A stretch of 48,539 nt of DNA from an uncultured Oscillospiraceae bacterium (GTDB taxonomy: Bacteria > Bacillota > Clostridia > Oscillospirales > Oscillospiraceae). The DNA is taken from NCBI GenBank assembly GCA_910579775.1, contig CAJTUE010000011.1, positions 1-48,539 of the forward strand. Direction: 5' to 3'. Below, in pieces: positions 1 to 7,741 of the stretch. The notes under the pieces are model-generated. The model ran no database searches and was not told the DNA's origin. It was given only the letters and a program-made list of their open reading frames with translations. The position numbers were made by a program, and so were the translations under genes. The first letter of the stretch is position 1. The number at the start of each line of letters is the position of its first letter.

Positions 1-27
1 GCCGTAGGAAACGACAAGGATTTTGCC

Positions 28-56
28 TTGTAAAAGGAAATCACATCTGCTATACT
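28..56 (+). promoter_or_regulatory. Sigma-A-type promoter of the first small gene
   Basis: A TTGTAA -35 (28-33) and a TATACT -10 (51-56) are separated by exactly 17 bp and lie about 20 bp upstream of the small gene at 78. The match is by eye. Confidence 0.45.
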
Positions 57-77
57 ACCCTTAAAAAAGCGATTCCT

Positions 78-350
78 ATGATGTACCCTTATATGAAGCT
101 TGAGGACAAGACGGAAGCCGTCCATTCTCAGATCATCGAGCGGGAGGACGGCGACCATGTCGAAGAAGTCCACTTTGAGCGTCCCACTCACCAAGGTTTT
201 GACTCTGCCCGGTGTGTGCTGCCTGAGCATAAGTGGAAATTCCGGGAAGGGTATTCCGATGAGGAAATTGCCTTTTTTGAGGAGCTGCTACACCACAACG
301 CCCACCTGTTTTTCAAGTTTGCCAGGAGCGGGGGGATCCAGTGTGCCTAG
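78..350 (+). CDS. Small conserved hypothetical protein (90 aa)
   Basis: This 90-residue acidic protein (start MMYPYMKLED, end FARSGGIQCA) resembles a small uncharacterised family common in Firmicutes, with a segment reading HFERPTHQGFDSARCVLP and a C-terminal NAHLFFKFARSGG motif. The family function is unknown to me. No signal peptide or membrane segment is visible. Two adjacent ATG codons (78 and 81) could each start it, and the ribosome binding site is weak. A promoter lies at 28-56 and a hairpin terminator follows at 445-480, so it is probably transcribed alone. It faces the tRNA operon tail to tail. Real gene likely; function not assigned. Confidence 0.7.
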   Translation: MMYPYMKLEDKTEAVHSQIIEREDGDHVEEVHFERPTHQGFDSARCVLPEHKWKFREGYSDEEIAFFEELLHHNAHLFFKFARSGGIQCA

Positions 351-444
351 TATCTTTCACGTTGGGGGATATGTGGTGTTTTCCTGGCCTAACGAAAATG
401 GAGAGCCTATCCATTAGACCTTATCTCAACTATGCGCTAAAGGG

Positions 445-480
445 AGCGGCCCCTGCCACACCAGGCAAGGGCTGCTTTCT
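445..480 (+). terminator. Intrinsic terminator after the small gene
   Basis: Near-perfect 13-bp arms (445-457 and 464-476) with a 6-base loop are followed by a short T-rich run. It lies about 95 bp after the stop codon at 350. The stretch 351-557 holds only this hairpin and the one at 506-553; no gene is seen. Confidence 0.55.
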
Positions 481-505
481 TATGCGCTCAAATCGTCCAG
501 ATATA

Positions 506-553
506 GAACAAACCCGAACCCTGTCCTAATGGGGACGAAGTTCGGATTTGTTC
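506..553 (-). terminator. Long hairpin downstream of the tRNA operon
   Basis: Arms 506-519 and 540-553 pair over about 14 bp with one mismatch, and an inner GTCC/GGAC stem extends the structure. It sits 5 bp beyond the 3' end of tRNA-Val on the minus strand, where transcription should stop. There is no clear U-tract, so it could instead be a processing signal. Confidence 0.45.
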
Positions 554-557
554 GTTG

Positions 558-633
558 TGGTGGAGACAACAGAACTCGAATCTGTGACCTCTCGCGTGTG
601 AAGCGAGCGCTCTACCGGCTGAGCTATGCCTCC
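558..633 (-). tRNA. tRNA-Val (anticodon CAC), CCA encoded
   Basis: On the minus strand a full cloverleaf can be drawn: acceptor GGAGGCA paired with TGTCTCC, D-stem GCTC/GAGC, anticodon stem CTCGC/GCGAG with loop TTCACAC (anticodon CAC), T-arm with TTCGAGT, and an encoded CCA. It is the last gene of the Met-Glu-Val tRNA operon. Confidence 0.93.
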
Positions 634-640
634 ATATAAT

Positions 641-715
641 TGGTGACCCGGACGGGACTCGAACCCGTGTTGCCGCCGTGAAAGGGCGGAGTCTTAACCG
701 CTTGACCACCGGGCC
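641..715 (-). tRNA. tRNA-Glu (anticodon TTC), CCA encoded
   Basis: Minus-strand cloverleaf: acceptor GGCCCGG pairs with CCGGGTC (one G-U), the anticodon stem CCGCC/GGCGG carries loop CTTTCAC (anticodon TTC), and the T-loop TTCGAGT and CCA end are present. It lies between tRNA-Met and tRNA-Val. Confidence 0.94.
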
Positions 716-778
716 GTGCGGCGCGCAGCGGCGCAGAGAAATGGGACACCCCAGGGGGCCGGGCGGCCCGATGGGGTA

Positions 779-855
779 TGGTAGCGGCGACTGGATTTGA
801 ACCGGTGACACCCCGGGTATGAACCGAGTGCTCTAGCCAACTGAGCTACGCCGCC
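779..855 (-). tRNA. tRNA-Met (anticodon CAT), elongator type, CCA encoded
   Basis: Minus-strand cloverleaf with acceptor GGCGGCG/CGCCGCT, anticodon loop TTCATAC (CAT) and encoded CCA. Position 1-72 is a G-U pair and the anticodon stem lacks the three consecutive G-C pairs of initiators, so it reads as elongator Met. A tRNA-Ile with lysidine-modified CAT cannot be excluded from sequence alone. It is the first gene after the promoter at 883-911. Confidence 0.92.
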
Positions 856-882
856 ATATTCCCTCTGGCAAGGGCAAAGGAA

Positions 883-911
883 ATTATATCGGAACAAGCC
901 CTATTTGTCAA
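883..911 (-). promoter_or_regulatory. Consensus sigma-A promoter of the tRNA operon
   Basis: On the minus strand a perfect TTGACA (906-911) and a perfect TATAAT (883-888) are spaced by 17 bp, 27 bp upstream of tRNA-Met. This is as strong as such promoters get and fits a stable-RNA operon. Confidence 0.9.
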
Positions 912-982
912 CACCTTTTTTCCCAAGGAGAAAAAATCAGGGCCAGACGACGGAAAACGTCAAAAAAATGGCAAATTTCTCC

Positions 983-1011
983 TTGCAAAATGCCAGACCG
1001 CCTATTATAAT
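983..1011 (+). promoter_or_regulatory. Sigma-A promoter of the V-ATPase operon
   Basis: TTGCAA (983-988), 17 bp, TATAAT (1006-1011), with the first operon gene starting at 1067. It is divergent from the tRNA promoter. Confidence 0.8.
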
Positions 1012-1066
1012 ACAACAGTAATATGGGGCGATTTGCCGCCCAAGGAATAAGGTGGTGAAGATATAG

Positions 1067-1390
1067 ATGGCTTTGGAAGCTGTTGAAGCGGTGGAGCGGG
1101 CGGAGGAAAAGGCCCGGGAGACCATTGCCGCCGCGCAGAATGATGCAAAGACCATCCTTTCCGAGGCGGAGCGCGCTGGGCGCGCCGCGTTGGACGCGGC
1201 CCGGACCCAGGCCCAGGCTGAGACCGAGCAGACCCTGGCCGCCGCCAAGATAAAGGGGGAGGCCGCGGGCGAGGCCGTGCTGATGGGCGCCAAGCGGGAG
1301 GCCGCCAATCTGGTGGCTGACGCCAAGAGCCGCATGGACGCCGCCGCCGCGGGGATCGTTGCGAAGATCAAAGGGGGTGAGGGGGACTAA
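1067..1390 (+). CDS. V-type ATPase small coiled-coil (G/H-type) subunit
   Basis: This 107-residue, Ala/Glu/Lys-rich protein is almost wholly predicted coiled coil (AEEKARETIAAAQNDAKTIL and following heptads). It is the first gene of the V-ATPase operon, where E. hirae has its NtpF and archaea have AhaH, the peripheral-stalk partner of subunit E. A ribosome binding site (AAGGTGGTGAAG) precedes ATG 1067. Its stop overlaps the next start (TAATG), so subunit I is translationally coupled. The assignment rests mostly on position, length and composition, because such stalk proteins have little sequence identity. Confidence 0.82.
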   Translation: MALEAVEAVERAEEKARETIAAAQNDAKTILSEAERAGRAALDAARTQAQAETEQTLAAAKIKGEAAGEAVLMGAKREAANLVADAKSRMDAAAAGIVAKIKGGEGD

Positions 1391-3390
1391 TGTCCATCGT
1401 GAAAATGAAGCATCTGCGCGCACTGGGACTGCGCGAGGGCCGGGGCAAGCTCCTGCGCCGTCTGCGGTCTCTGGGTTGTGTGGAGATAAGTACCCCCAAG
1501 TCCCTACCCCCGGAGTGGGACTTCCTTTCGGCCCCCGACGGGGACGAGCTGTCCCACCACCTGGGCGAGGCGGACGAGCTGTCCGCCGCCCTGGAGGTCC
1601 TGCGGAGCCGGGGCATCAAGGACAAAGGGGGCCTGCTGGTCCCCCTGCCCCAGGTGGCGGAGGAGACGCTCTTTGACGAGTCTGCCTACAACCAGTCTCT
1701 GGTGGTGGCCCGGCAGATCAACGAGGCCAACTCCGCCCTCAACGCCCAGCAGGCCAAGCGGAGCAAGCTGGAGACTCAGCTGCGCGCCCTGGAGCCCTGG
1801 AAGGAGCTGAGCGTCCCCCTGGACATGACAGGTACCCGCCGGACCGACGCCATGTTCGTGGCGGTGTCTCTGCGGTTGGACCGGGCCGAGGTGAAGCGCC
1901 GGCTGGACGAGGCCACCGAGCTTTACGACCTTACCTGGGCGGGGACAGACCGGGAGTTTCAATACTTCATGGTCCTTGTCCACAAAAGCGCCGCGCAAGA
2001 AGTCCAGGCTGCGCTGCTGGACCTGGGCTGCGCCAGGCTGAATCTGCGCAGTTGGAGCGGTACGGCGGCGGAAAACTGTCTGGTCCTCCAGCGGCAGCTG
2101 GGTGAGCTGGACCGGGAGGCCGCTTCCCTGCAAAAGAGCATCGATGACCAGGCCGGGAGCGTGTTCGACCTGAAGGTGGCCCTGGACAAGGCGGGCCAGG
2201 AGGTGACGCTGGAGCGGGCCAAGGCCCGGCTATTGGACACCGAGTACACCTTCTTCCTGGACGGCTGGTTTCCCGCCGAGCGGGAGGAGGCGGTCAAGGC
2301 GGCGCTGGAGGAGCACGGCATGGCCTATGACATTGCCGACCCCACCGAGGAGGAATATCCTCAGGTGCCCATCCAGCTGAAGAGCAACAAGCTCACCGAC
2401 CCCTTCACGGTGGTCACCGCCATGTATTCTATGCCCGCCTACGACGGGGTAGACCCCAACCCCTTTATGGCGCCCTTTTTTATCTTGTTCTTTGGCTTTA
2501 TGATGAACGATATCGGCTACGGCCTGCTGATGGCGCTGGGCACGGCGCTGTTTCTGGCCAAGGCCAGGCCCAAGGGAGACAAGGGACGCATGATGTCCAT
2601 GTTCTTCATGTGCGGCCTCAGCTCCATCTTTTGGGGCAGCCTCACCGGGAGCTTCTTCGGGGACTTCTTCCCCCAGCTCTTTAAACTCATCGACCCCAGT
2701 CTGCTGGGTCTGCTCAAGCCGCCCATCGGCGGCGGCGACCCAACCTGGTTCTGGCCGGCCCTCTTTAATCCGGTGAACAACACCATCCAGGTGATGATCG
2801 GGTCCATGGCCCTGGGCGTCATCCAGGTGTTCACCGGCATGGCCATCAGTATGGTGGAAAAGCTCAAGCGCGGGGAGGTGCTGGACGCGGTCTCCAACGA
2901 GCTGGCCTGGTACTGCATCCTCATCGGCGCTGCGCTGGCTATCGGGGGCCCGATGGCGGCTCCGGTGCTGGGCACGGTGGGGCAGGTGCTCCTCTTCGGC
3001 GGCCTTGGGCTGCTGCTGATTGGCAACCTGATCCGGGCCAAGGGCCTGGGCGGCCTGGTGGGCTTCGGCGGCGCCATCTACAACGGCGTGTCCGGCTATT
3101 TCAGCGACATTTTGTCCTACCTGCGCCTTATGGCGCTGATGATGGCGGGAGCCATTATTGCCCAGGTGTTCAACACCCTGGGGGCGGTGTTCGGCCTGGT
3201 GCCCTTTATCATTGTCGCCCTCATCGGCAATGTGCTCAACCTGGTGCTCAACCTGCTTGGCTGCTATGTGCACACCCTGCGGCTCCAGTGTCTGGAGTTT
3301 TTCGGCCGGTTCTACAAGGACGGAGGCAAGGCCTTCGACCCCCTTGCAGTTCATACAAACTATGTGGAAGTTATCAAAGGAGGAAATTAA
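1390..3390 (+). CDS. ntpI: V-type ATP synthase subunit I (a-type stator subunit)
   Basis: Subunit I (666 aa) forms the ion half-channels against the c-ring and ties the membrane sector to the stalks. The N-terminal ~350 residues are hydrophilic with coiled-coil segments; the C-terminal ~300 hold about seven membrane helices starting near NPFMAPFFILFFGFMMNDIG. The conserved SDILSYLRLMAL segment contains Arg579, the position expected for the essential arginine that interacts with the c-ring carboxylate. Length is normal for the bacterial family. ATG 1390 overlaps the stop of the small subunit, and subunit K starts 2 bp after its stop at 3390. Confidence 0.96.
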   Translation: MSIVKMKHLRALGLREGRGKLLRRLRSLGCVEISTPKSLPPEWDFLSAPDGDELSHHLGEADELSAALEVLRSRGIKDKGGLLVPLPQVAEETLFDESAYNQSLVVARQINEANSALNAQQAKRSKLETQLRALEPWKELSVPLDMTGTRRTDAMFVAVSLRLDRAEVKRRLDEATELYDLTWAGTDREFQYFMVLVHKSAAQEVQAALLDLGCARLNLRSWSGTAAENCLVLQRQLGELDREAASLQKSIDDQAGSVFDLKVALDKAGQEVTLERAKARLLDTEYTFFLDGWFPAEREEAVKAALEEHGMAYDIADPTEEEYPQVPIQLKSNKLTDPFTVVTAMYSMPAYDGVDPNPFMAPFFILFFGFMMNDIGYGLLMALGTALFLAKARPKGDKGRMMSMFFMCGLSSIFWGSLTGSFFGDFFPQLFKLIDPSLLGLLKPPIGGGDPTWFWPALFNPVNNTIQVMIGSMALGVIQVFTGMAISMVEKLKRGEVLDAVSNELAWYCILIGAALAIGGPMAAPVLGTVGQVLLFGGLGLLLIGNLIRAKGLGGLVGFGGAIYNGVSGYFSDILSYLRLMALMMAGAIIAQVFNTLGAVFGLVPFIIVALIGNVLNLVLNLLGCYVHTLRLQCLEFFGRFYKDGGKAFDPLAVHTNYVEVIKGGN

Positions 3391-3391
3391 A

Positions 3392-3877
3392 ATGGAATTT
3401 TTTGAAATGTTTGGCGGGCTGGGCCTGGCCTTTATTGGAATCGCATTGGCGATCGTCATGTGCTGTATTGGCTCCGCCAAGGGCACCGGCCTGGTGGGCG
3501 AGGCTGCCACCGGCGTTTTGAGCGAGACCCCGGAGCACTTCACCAAGTGCATGATCCTGGAGGCCCTTCCCGGCACCCAGGGCCTGTACGGTATTGCCGC
3601 GGGCTTCTTCGCCCTGTTCGTCCTGGGCGCCTTCTCCGGCGGCATCGTGCCTCTGACCCTGTCCCAGGGTATGTCCGTCCTCATCGCCTGCGTGCCCATC
3701 GCCTTCGGCGGCTGGCTCTCCGCCCATGCCCAGGCCCGGGTGGCCGCGGCTTCCATCAACATCGTGGCTAAGAAGCCTGACGACTACATGAAGGGCGTCA
3801 TCCTCTGCGGCATCGTGGAGTTCTACGCCATTCTGTCTCTGGTGGGCACCATCCTGATGCTCATGAACGCCCTGTAA
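3392..3877 (+). CDS. ntpK: V-type ATP synthase subunit K (c-ring proteolipid), Na+-type
   Basis: A 161-residue membrane protein made of two fused hairpins (four helices), as in bacterial V-type c-subunits. It forms the rotor ring that carries ions. The five Na+ ligands known in E. hirae NtpK (L61, T64, Q65, Q110, E139) all have counterparts here: L59, T62, Q63 in LPGTQG, Q114 in AHAQARV and E143 in GIVEFYAIL. This predicts Na+ coupling. The in-frame extension upstream overlaps subunit I and lacks family similarity; ATG 3392 follows AAAGGAGG. Identity is certain; ion type is inferred. Confidence 0.96.
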   Translation: MEFFEMFGGLGLAFIGIALAIVMCCIGSAKGTGLVGEAATGVLSETPEHFTKCMILEALPGTQGLYGIAAGFFALFVLGAFSGGIVPLTLSQGMSVLIACVPIAFGGWLSAHAQARVAAASINIVAKKPDDYMKGVILCGIVEFYAILSLVGTILMLMNAL

Positions 3878-3897
3878 GCCGGAAAGGCGGGACGGTA

Positions 3898-4488
3898 ATG
3901 AACGGACTGGAGAAGATCACCGAGCGCATCGCCGCCGACGCCCTGGCCCAGGCCGACGATATCACGGCCCAGGCCAAGGCTCAGGCGGCGGAGATCGTTG
4001 CGGACTATCAGGCCCGGGCCGACGCCTTTGTGGAGGCGGAGCGGGCCAAGGCCGCGGAGCAGGCTGCCCAGACCGCCCAGCGGGCGGAGGCCGCCGGCGC
4101 CCTGGAGGGGCGCAAGTGGGTCCTGGGGGCCAAGCAGCAGCTGCTGGAGGACACCTTTGATCTGGCCCTTACAAAGCTGCGCGCCCTGCCCAAGGAGGAG
4201 TACACCGCCCTGTTGACCAAGCTGCTGGTACGCGCCGGTCAAAGCGGCGGCGAGGTCATGTTCAACCAGACCGACCGCGCCCAGGTGGGCAAGGCGGTGG
4301 TGACCGCCGCCAACGAGGCCATGAAGGATGGTTGCCTCACCCTCAGCGAGGAGACCCGCGACATCCAGGGGGGCTTCGTTTTGAAGTCTGGCCTGGTGGA
4401 GTTGAACTGCGCCCTGGAGACCCTGGTGGAGCAGGAGAAGGAGGCCATGTCCGTGTCGGTGGCCACCCACCTGTTCCCCAAGGTCTGA
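3898..4488 (+). CDS. ntpE: V-type ATP synthase subunit E (peripheral stalk)
   Basis: A 196-residue protein with a long N-terminal Ala/Glu/Gln-rich helix (ALAQADDITAQAKAQAAEIV) and a mixed globular C-terminal half (EETRDIQGGFVLKSGLVELN), the usual plan of subunit E, which pairs with the small coiled-coil subunit to hold the catalytic head. It lies between K and C in the standard operon order. ATG 3898 is preceded by GGAAAGG at a loose spacing. The IQGGFVL segment is a family signature. Confidence 0.93.
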   Translation: MNGLEKITERIAADALAQADDITAQAKAQAAEIVADYQARADAFVEAERAKAAEQAAQTAQRAEAAGALEGRKWVLGAKQQLLEDTFDLALTKLRALPKEEYTALLTKLLVRAGQSGGEVMFNQTDRAQVGKAVVTAANEAMKDGCLTLSEETRDIQGGFVLKSGLVELNCALETLVEQEKEAMSVSVATHLFPKV

Positions 4489-4516
4489 ACAGACGGACAG
4501 GAAAGGAGAGAACGCC

Positions 4517-5512
4517 GTGGCACGGAAAAAGGATACGGACTACGCCGCCATCTCCGCGCGCCTTCGCGTCCTGGAAAACCGCCTGCTCACCCGGGAGCGG
4601 ATGGAGCAGCTCATCGAGGCGCGGGAGGACGCCGAATGCCTCAAGCTCATGGCCGACTGCGGCTATCCTGAGCCCGCCGCCCTCACCCTGCCCGAGCTGG
4701 AGAAGTCTCTGGCGCAAGCCCAGGCAGAGCTGTTTGCCGATCTGGAGAAGTCTTTGGACGACCCCGACGTACTGGCGGTGTTCCGGGTGAAGTACGACTA
4801 CCACAACGCCAAGGCCCTCATCAAAAGCCAGGCCCGTGACGCCGACCCCGCCCGCCTGTTGGTGGACGGCGGACGGTATGCCGCCGGGGACCTGGCGGAG
4901 GGCTTTCAAAAGGAGGACCTGGGGGAGAAGGTATCCCCGGTCTTTCAGGCCGCCGTCTGGGCGGCAAAGGACCTGCTAGCCACCTCAGGCGATCCCCAGC
5001 GGGCGGACTTTTTGCTGGACAAGGCCTGCTATGAGGAGATGCTGGCCCATGCCAAGGCCGCGAAGAGTCCGTTCCTGGAGGGCTATGTCCGGCTGACCAT
5101 CGACAGCCTGAACCTCCGCTCCGTGGTCCGCGCCCTGCGGGCCAAACGGGGCAAAGAACTGCTGGAAGCGGCGCTCATTCCGGGTGGAACGGTAGATGTA
5201 AACACGCTGTCATTTGCCAAGCCCACCGAATTGCCGCGCCTGTTTTCCAAGGACCTGGAGGAGGCCGCCAACCAGGGCGCGGAGCTGCTGGAGGGCGAGG
5301 GGAGCATGACCGCCTTTGAGCGCGCCTGCGACAACGCCGTGGCCCGCTATGTGCAAAAGGCCCGCCGGGTGCCCTTTGGGGTGGAGATCGTGGTGGGCTA
5401 CCTCTTTGCGCGGCAAGGCGAGCTCACCGCCCTGCGGATCATCCTGTCCGGCCGTCTGGCGGGTCTGGACAAGGACACCATCCGGGAAAGGTTGCGTGAG
5501 GCCTATGTCTAA
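4517..5512 (+). CDS. ntpC: V-type ATP synthase subunit C (d-type, rotor cap)
   Basis: A soluble, largely helical 331-residue protein that caps the c-ring and sockets the central shaft. It begins at a GTG codon (4517) preceded by GAAAGGAGAG. Recognisable segments include YAAISARLRVLENRLLT near the start and FRVKYDYHNAKALIKSQ about residues 90-110. Length is typical. Its last eight bases overlap the start of subunit F. Confidence 0.92.
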   Translation: MARKKDTDYAAISARLRVLENRLLTRERMEQLIEAREDAECLKLMADCGYPEPAALTLPELEKSLAQAQAELFADLEKSLDDPDVLAVFRVKYDYHNAKALIKSQARDADPARLLVDGGRYAAGDLAEGFQKEDLGEKVSPVFQAAVWAAKDLLATSGDPQRADFLLDKACYEEMLAHAKAAKSPFLEGYVRLTIDSLNLRSVVRALRAKRGKELLEAALIPGGTVDVNTLSFAKPTELPRLFSKDLEEAANQGAELLEGEGSMTAFERACDNAVARYVQKARRVPFGVEIVVGYLFARQGELTALRIILSGRLAGLDKDTIRERLREAYV

Positions 5513-5819
5513 TTATTCCATTGCCGTCATCGGTGATCTGAACAGCGTGATGGGCTTTAAGGCCCTGGGCCTGGACGTTCACGCGGTGGACACCTCCCAG
5601 GAGGCCCGGGAGACCCTGCACCGCCTGGCCAAGGAGAACTGCGCCGTCATCTATATCACCGAGACCCTGGCCGGTGAGTTGGATGCGGACATCGCCCGCT
5701 ATAAGGACGCCCCCACCCCTGCCGTCATTCTCATTCCCGGCAAGGAGGGGAGCTTAGGCATCGGCATGACCAACCTGAAGCGGTCGGTAGAGCGGGCCGT
5801 GGGTGCGGATATTCTTTAA
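5505..5819 (+). CDS. V-type ATP synthase subunit F (central shaft)
   Basis: A 104-residue protein starting MSNYSIAVIGDLNSVMGFKA, with the Rossmann-like fold and the VIGD-N-V-GFKALG segment typical of V-type subunit F (called NtpG in E. hirae), which binds subunit D in the rotor shaft. The start ATG 5505 lies inside the end of subunit C; longer in-frame extensions into subunit C are shadow. After this gene the operon has a 150-bp gap filled with hairpins before subunit A. Confidence 0.93.
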   Translation: MSNYSIAVIGDLNSVMGFKALGLDVHAVDTSQEARETLHRLAKENCAVIYITETLAGELDADIARYKDAPTPAVILIPGKEGSLGIGMTNLKRSVERAVGADIL

Positions 5820-5827
5820 AATGCTCA

Positions 5828-5940
5828 GGCCGGCGAATCCGGCCCTTTGCAAATTCTCGGCCTTACGGCCTCAAATTTACGCCGCTGTTGCGGCGTTCCC
5901 GCTCTCGCGGGTGCCCTCCGGTGGTCCTATTAGACCGCCG
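5828..5940. repeat. Cluster of five short hairpins between subunits F and A
   Basis: Five consecutive inverted repeats pack this gap: 5828-5844 (6-bp arms), 5851-5878 (AAATT/AATTT outside GGCC/GGCC), 5881-5894 (GCCGC/GCGGC), 5898-5911 (CCCGC/GCGGG) and 5919-5940 (8-bp arms with one G-U). None has a U-tract, so they are not ordinary terminators. They could be a repetitive palindromic element or an mRNA processing/stability site inside the operon. Confidence 0.6.
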
Positions 5941-5968
5941 ACCTTGTAAGGAAAGGTATGTGAAGCCC

Positions 5969-7741
5969 ATGGGAAAGATCGTAAAAGTTTCCGGCCCGCT
6001 GGTGGTGGCCACCGACATGGCGGACGCCAACATGGCCGACGTGGTCCGGGTGGGACCCCAGCAGCTCATTGGCGAGGTACTCACCATGACCGGCGACTCC
6101 GCCTCTATCCAGGTCTATGAGGAGACCTCCGGCCTGGGCCCCGGCGCGGAGGTCATCACCACCGGCGCGCCCCTGAGCGTGGAGCTGGGCCCCGGCATTA
6201 TTGAGAACATCTACGACGGTATCCAGCGGCCCCTGGAGAAGATCATGGCCCAGGCGGGCAACACCATTGCCCGGGGCATCCAGGTCCCCGCCCTGGACCG
6301 GGAGAAGAAATGGGAGTTTACTCCCAGCGTCAAGGTCGGGGACAAGGTTTCCACCGGCGATATCCTGGGTACGGTGCCCGAGACCTCCGTGGTGCTCCAT
6401 AAGATCATGGTGCCCTATGGGGTGGAAGGAACGGTAGAGTCCATCCAGGCCGGCTCCTTCACCGTTACCGACATTGTGGCCAAGATCAAGCAGCCCAACG
6501 GCGGCGTGCGGGAGCTGACCATGATGCAGAAGTGGCCCGTCCGCCGGGGCCGCCCCTACGTGAAGAAATTCCCGCCGGAGACACCCCTGTGCTCCGGGCA
6601 GCGCATTATCGACACCATGTTTCCCATCGCCAAGGGCGGCACCGCCGCCGTCCCCGGCCCCTTCGGCTCGGGCAAGACGGTGATCCAGCACCAGTTGGCC
6701 AAGTGGTCGGACGTGGATATCGTCATTTATATCGGCTGCGGCGAACGCGGCAACGAGATGACCGACGTGCTTCGGGAATTCCCCGAGCTCCAGGACCCCC
6801 GCACCGGGGAGAGCCTGATGAAGCGCACCGTCCTCATCGCCAACACCTCCGATATGCCCGTGGCCGCCCGTGAGGCGTCCATCTACACCGGCATTACCAT
6901 CGCCGAATACTTCCGCGACATGGGTTATGCCGTGGCCGTCATCGCTGACTCCACCTCCCGCTGGGCGGAGGCTCTGCGTGAGATGTCCGGCCGTCTGGAG
7001 GAGATGCCCGGCGAGGAAGGCTACCCCGCCTACCTGGCCTCCCGCCTCAGCCAGTTCTACGAGCGGGCGGGCATGGTGGAATGCCTGGGCAGCGAGGGGG
7101 GGCGCATTGGCTCCCTCACCGCCGTGGGCGCGGTCTCGCCTCCCGGCGGTGACCTCTCCGAGCCGGTGAGCCAGGCCACCATGCGCATCGTCAAGGTCTT
7201 CTGGGCCCTGGACGCCTCCCTGGCCTACCGCCGTCATTTCCCCGCCATCAACTGGCTCAACTCTTACTCCCTGTACCTGGACTCTCTGAAGCCCTGGTTT
7301 GACAAGCATTTGGGCGCTGACTTCATGACCCACCGGGACAAGGCCATGTCCATCCTTCAGGAGGAGGCCAGCCTCAACGAGATCGTCCAGCTGGTGGGCA
7401 AGGATTCCCTGTCTCCCGCCGACCAGCTCACCCTGGAGACCGCCAAGATGATCCGGGAGGACTTCCTCCAGCAAAACGGGTTTGTGGAGGTGGACTGGTT
7501 TTCCACCTATGACCGCCAGGGCCAGATGCTGGACATGATCCTGACCTACGATTCCCTTTGTCGGGACGCCATCACCAAGGGCGCAAAGGTACAGGACCTC
7601 TTTGGTATCGCCGTGCGTGAGGACATCGGGCGGGCCAAGTCCACCCCAGACGGGACCTACAAAGAGGTCTATGAAAAAATCAGAGCGGATATGGCAAGCC
7701 AGATCCAGGCCGCCATTCAGAAGGGAGGGGACGAGGCATGA
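5969..7741 (+). CDS. ntpA: V-type ATP synthase catalytic subunit A
   Basis: The catalytic subunit (590 aa) that binds and hydrolyses or makes ATP in the A3B3 head. Visible features: N-terminal GKIVKVSGPLVVA beta-barrel, the VYEETSGLGPG segment, Walker A GPFGSGKT at residues 230-237 (Lys236), the GCGERGNEMTDVL segment, and ADSTSRWAEALREMSGRL. Length is normal. Start is chosen at ATG 5969 (MGKIVKV); a GTG at 5960, better spaced from AAGGA, would add three residues. Its stop overlaps the start of subunit B (ATGA), so the two head subunits are coupled. Confidence 0.96.
   Translation: MGKIVKVSGPLVVATDMADANMADVVRVGPQQLIGEVLTMTGDSASIQVYEETSGLGPGAEVITTGAPLSVELGPGIIENIYDGIQRPLEKIMAQAGNTIARGIQVPALDREKKWEFTPSVKVGDKVSTGDILGTVPETSVVLHKIMVPYGVEGTVESIQAGSFTVTDIVAKIKQPNGGVRELTMMQKWPVRRGRPYVKKFPPETPLCSGQRIIDTMFPIAKGGTAAVPGPFGSGKTVIQHQLAKWSDVDIVIYIGCGERGNEMTDVLREFPELQDPRTGESLMKRTVLIANTSDMPVAAREASIYTGITIAEYFRDMGYAVAVIADSTSRWAEALREMSGRLEEMPGEEGYPAYLASRLSQFYERAGMVECLGSEGGRIGSLTAVGAVSPPGGDLSEPVSQATMRIVKVFWALDASLAYRRHFPAINWLNSYSLYLDSLKPWFDKHLGADFMTHRDKAMSILQEEASLNEIVQLVGKDSLSPADQLTLETAKMIREDFLQQNGFVEVDWFSTYDRQGQMLDMILTYDSLCRDAITKGAKVQDLFGIAVREDIGRAKSTPDGTYKEVYEKIRADMASQIQAAIQKGGDEA

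Noticed and set aside
779..855. Initiator tRNA-fMet
   Set aside because: First base pair and anticodon stem do not fit initiator rules; reads as elongator Met.
488..897. Minus-strand frames of 107 and 67 residues in the tRNA region
   Set aside because: They translate tRNA genes and spacer.
2230..3762. 510-residue minus-strand frame across subunits I and K
   Set aside because: Shadow of ntpI/ntpK; composition is a frame artefact.
5930..7474. 514-residue minus-strand frame across subunit A
   Set aside because: Shadow of ntpA.
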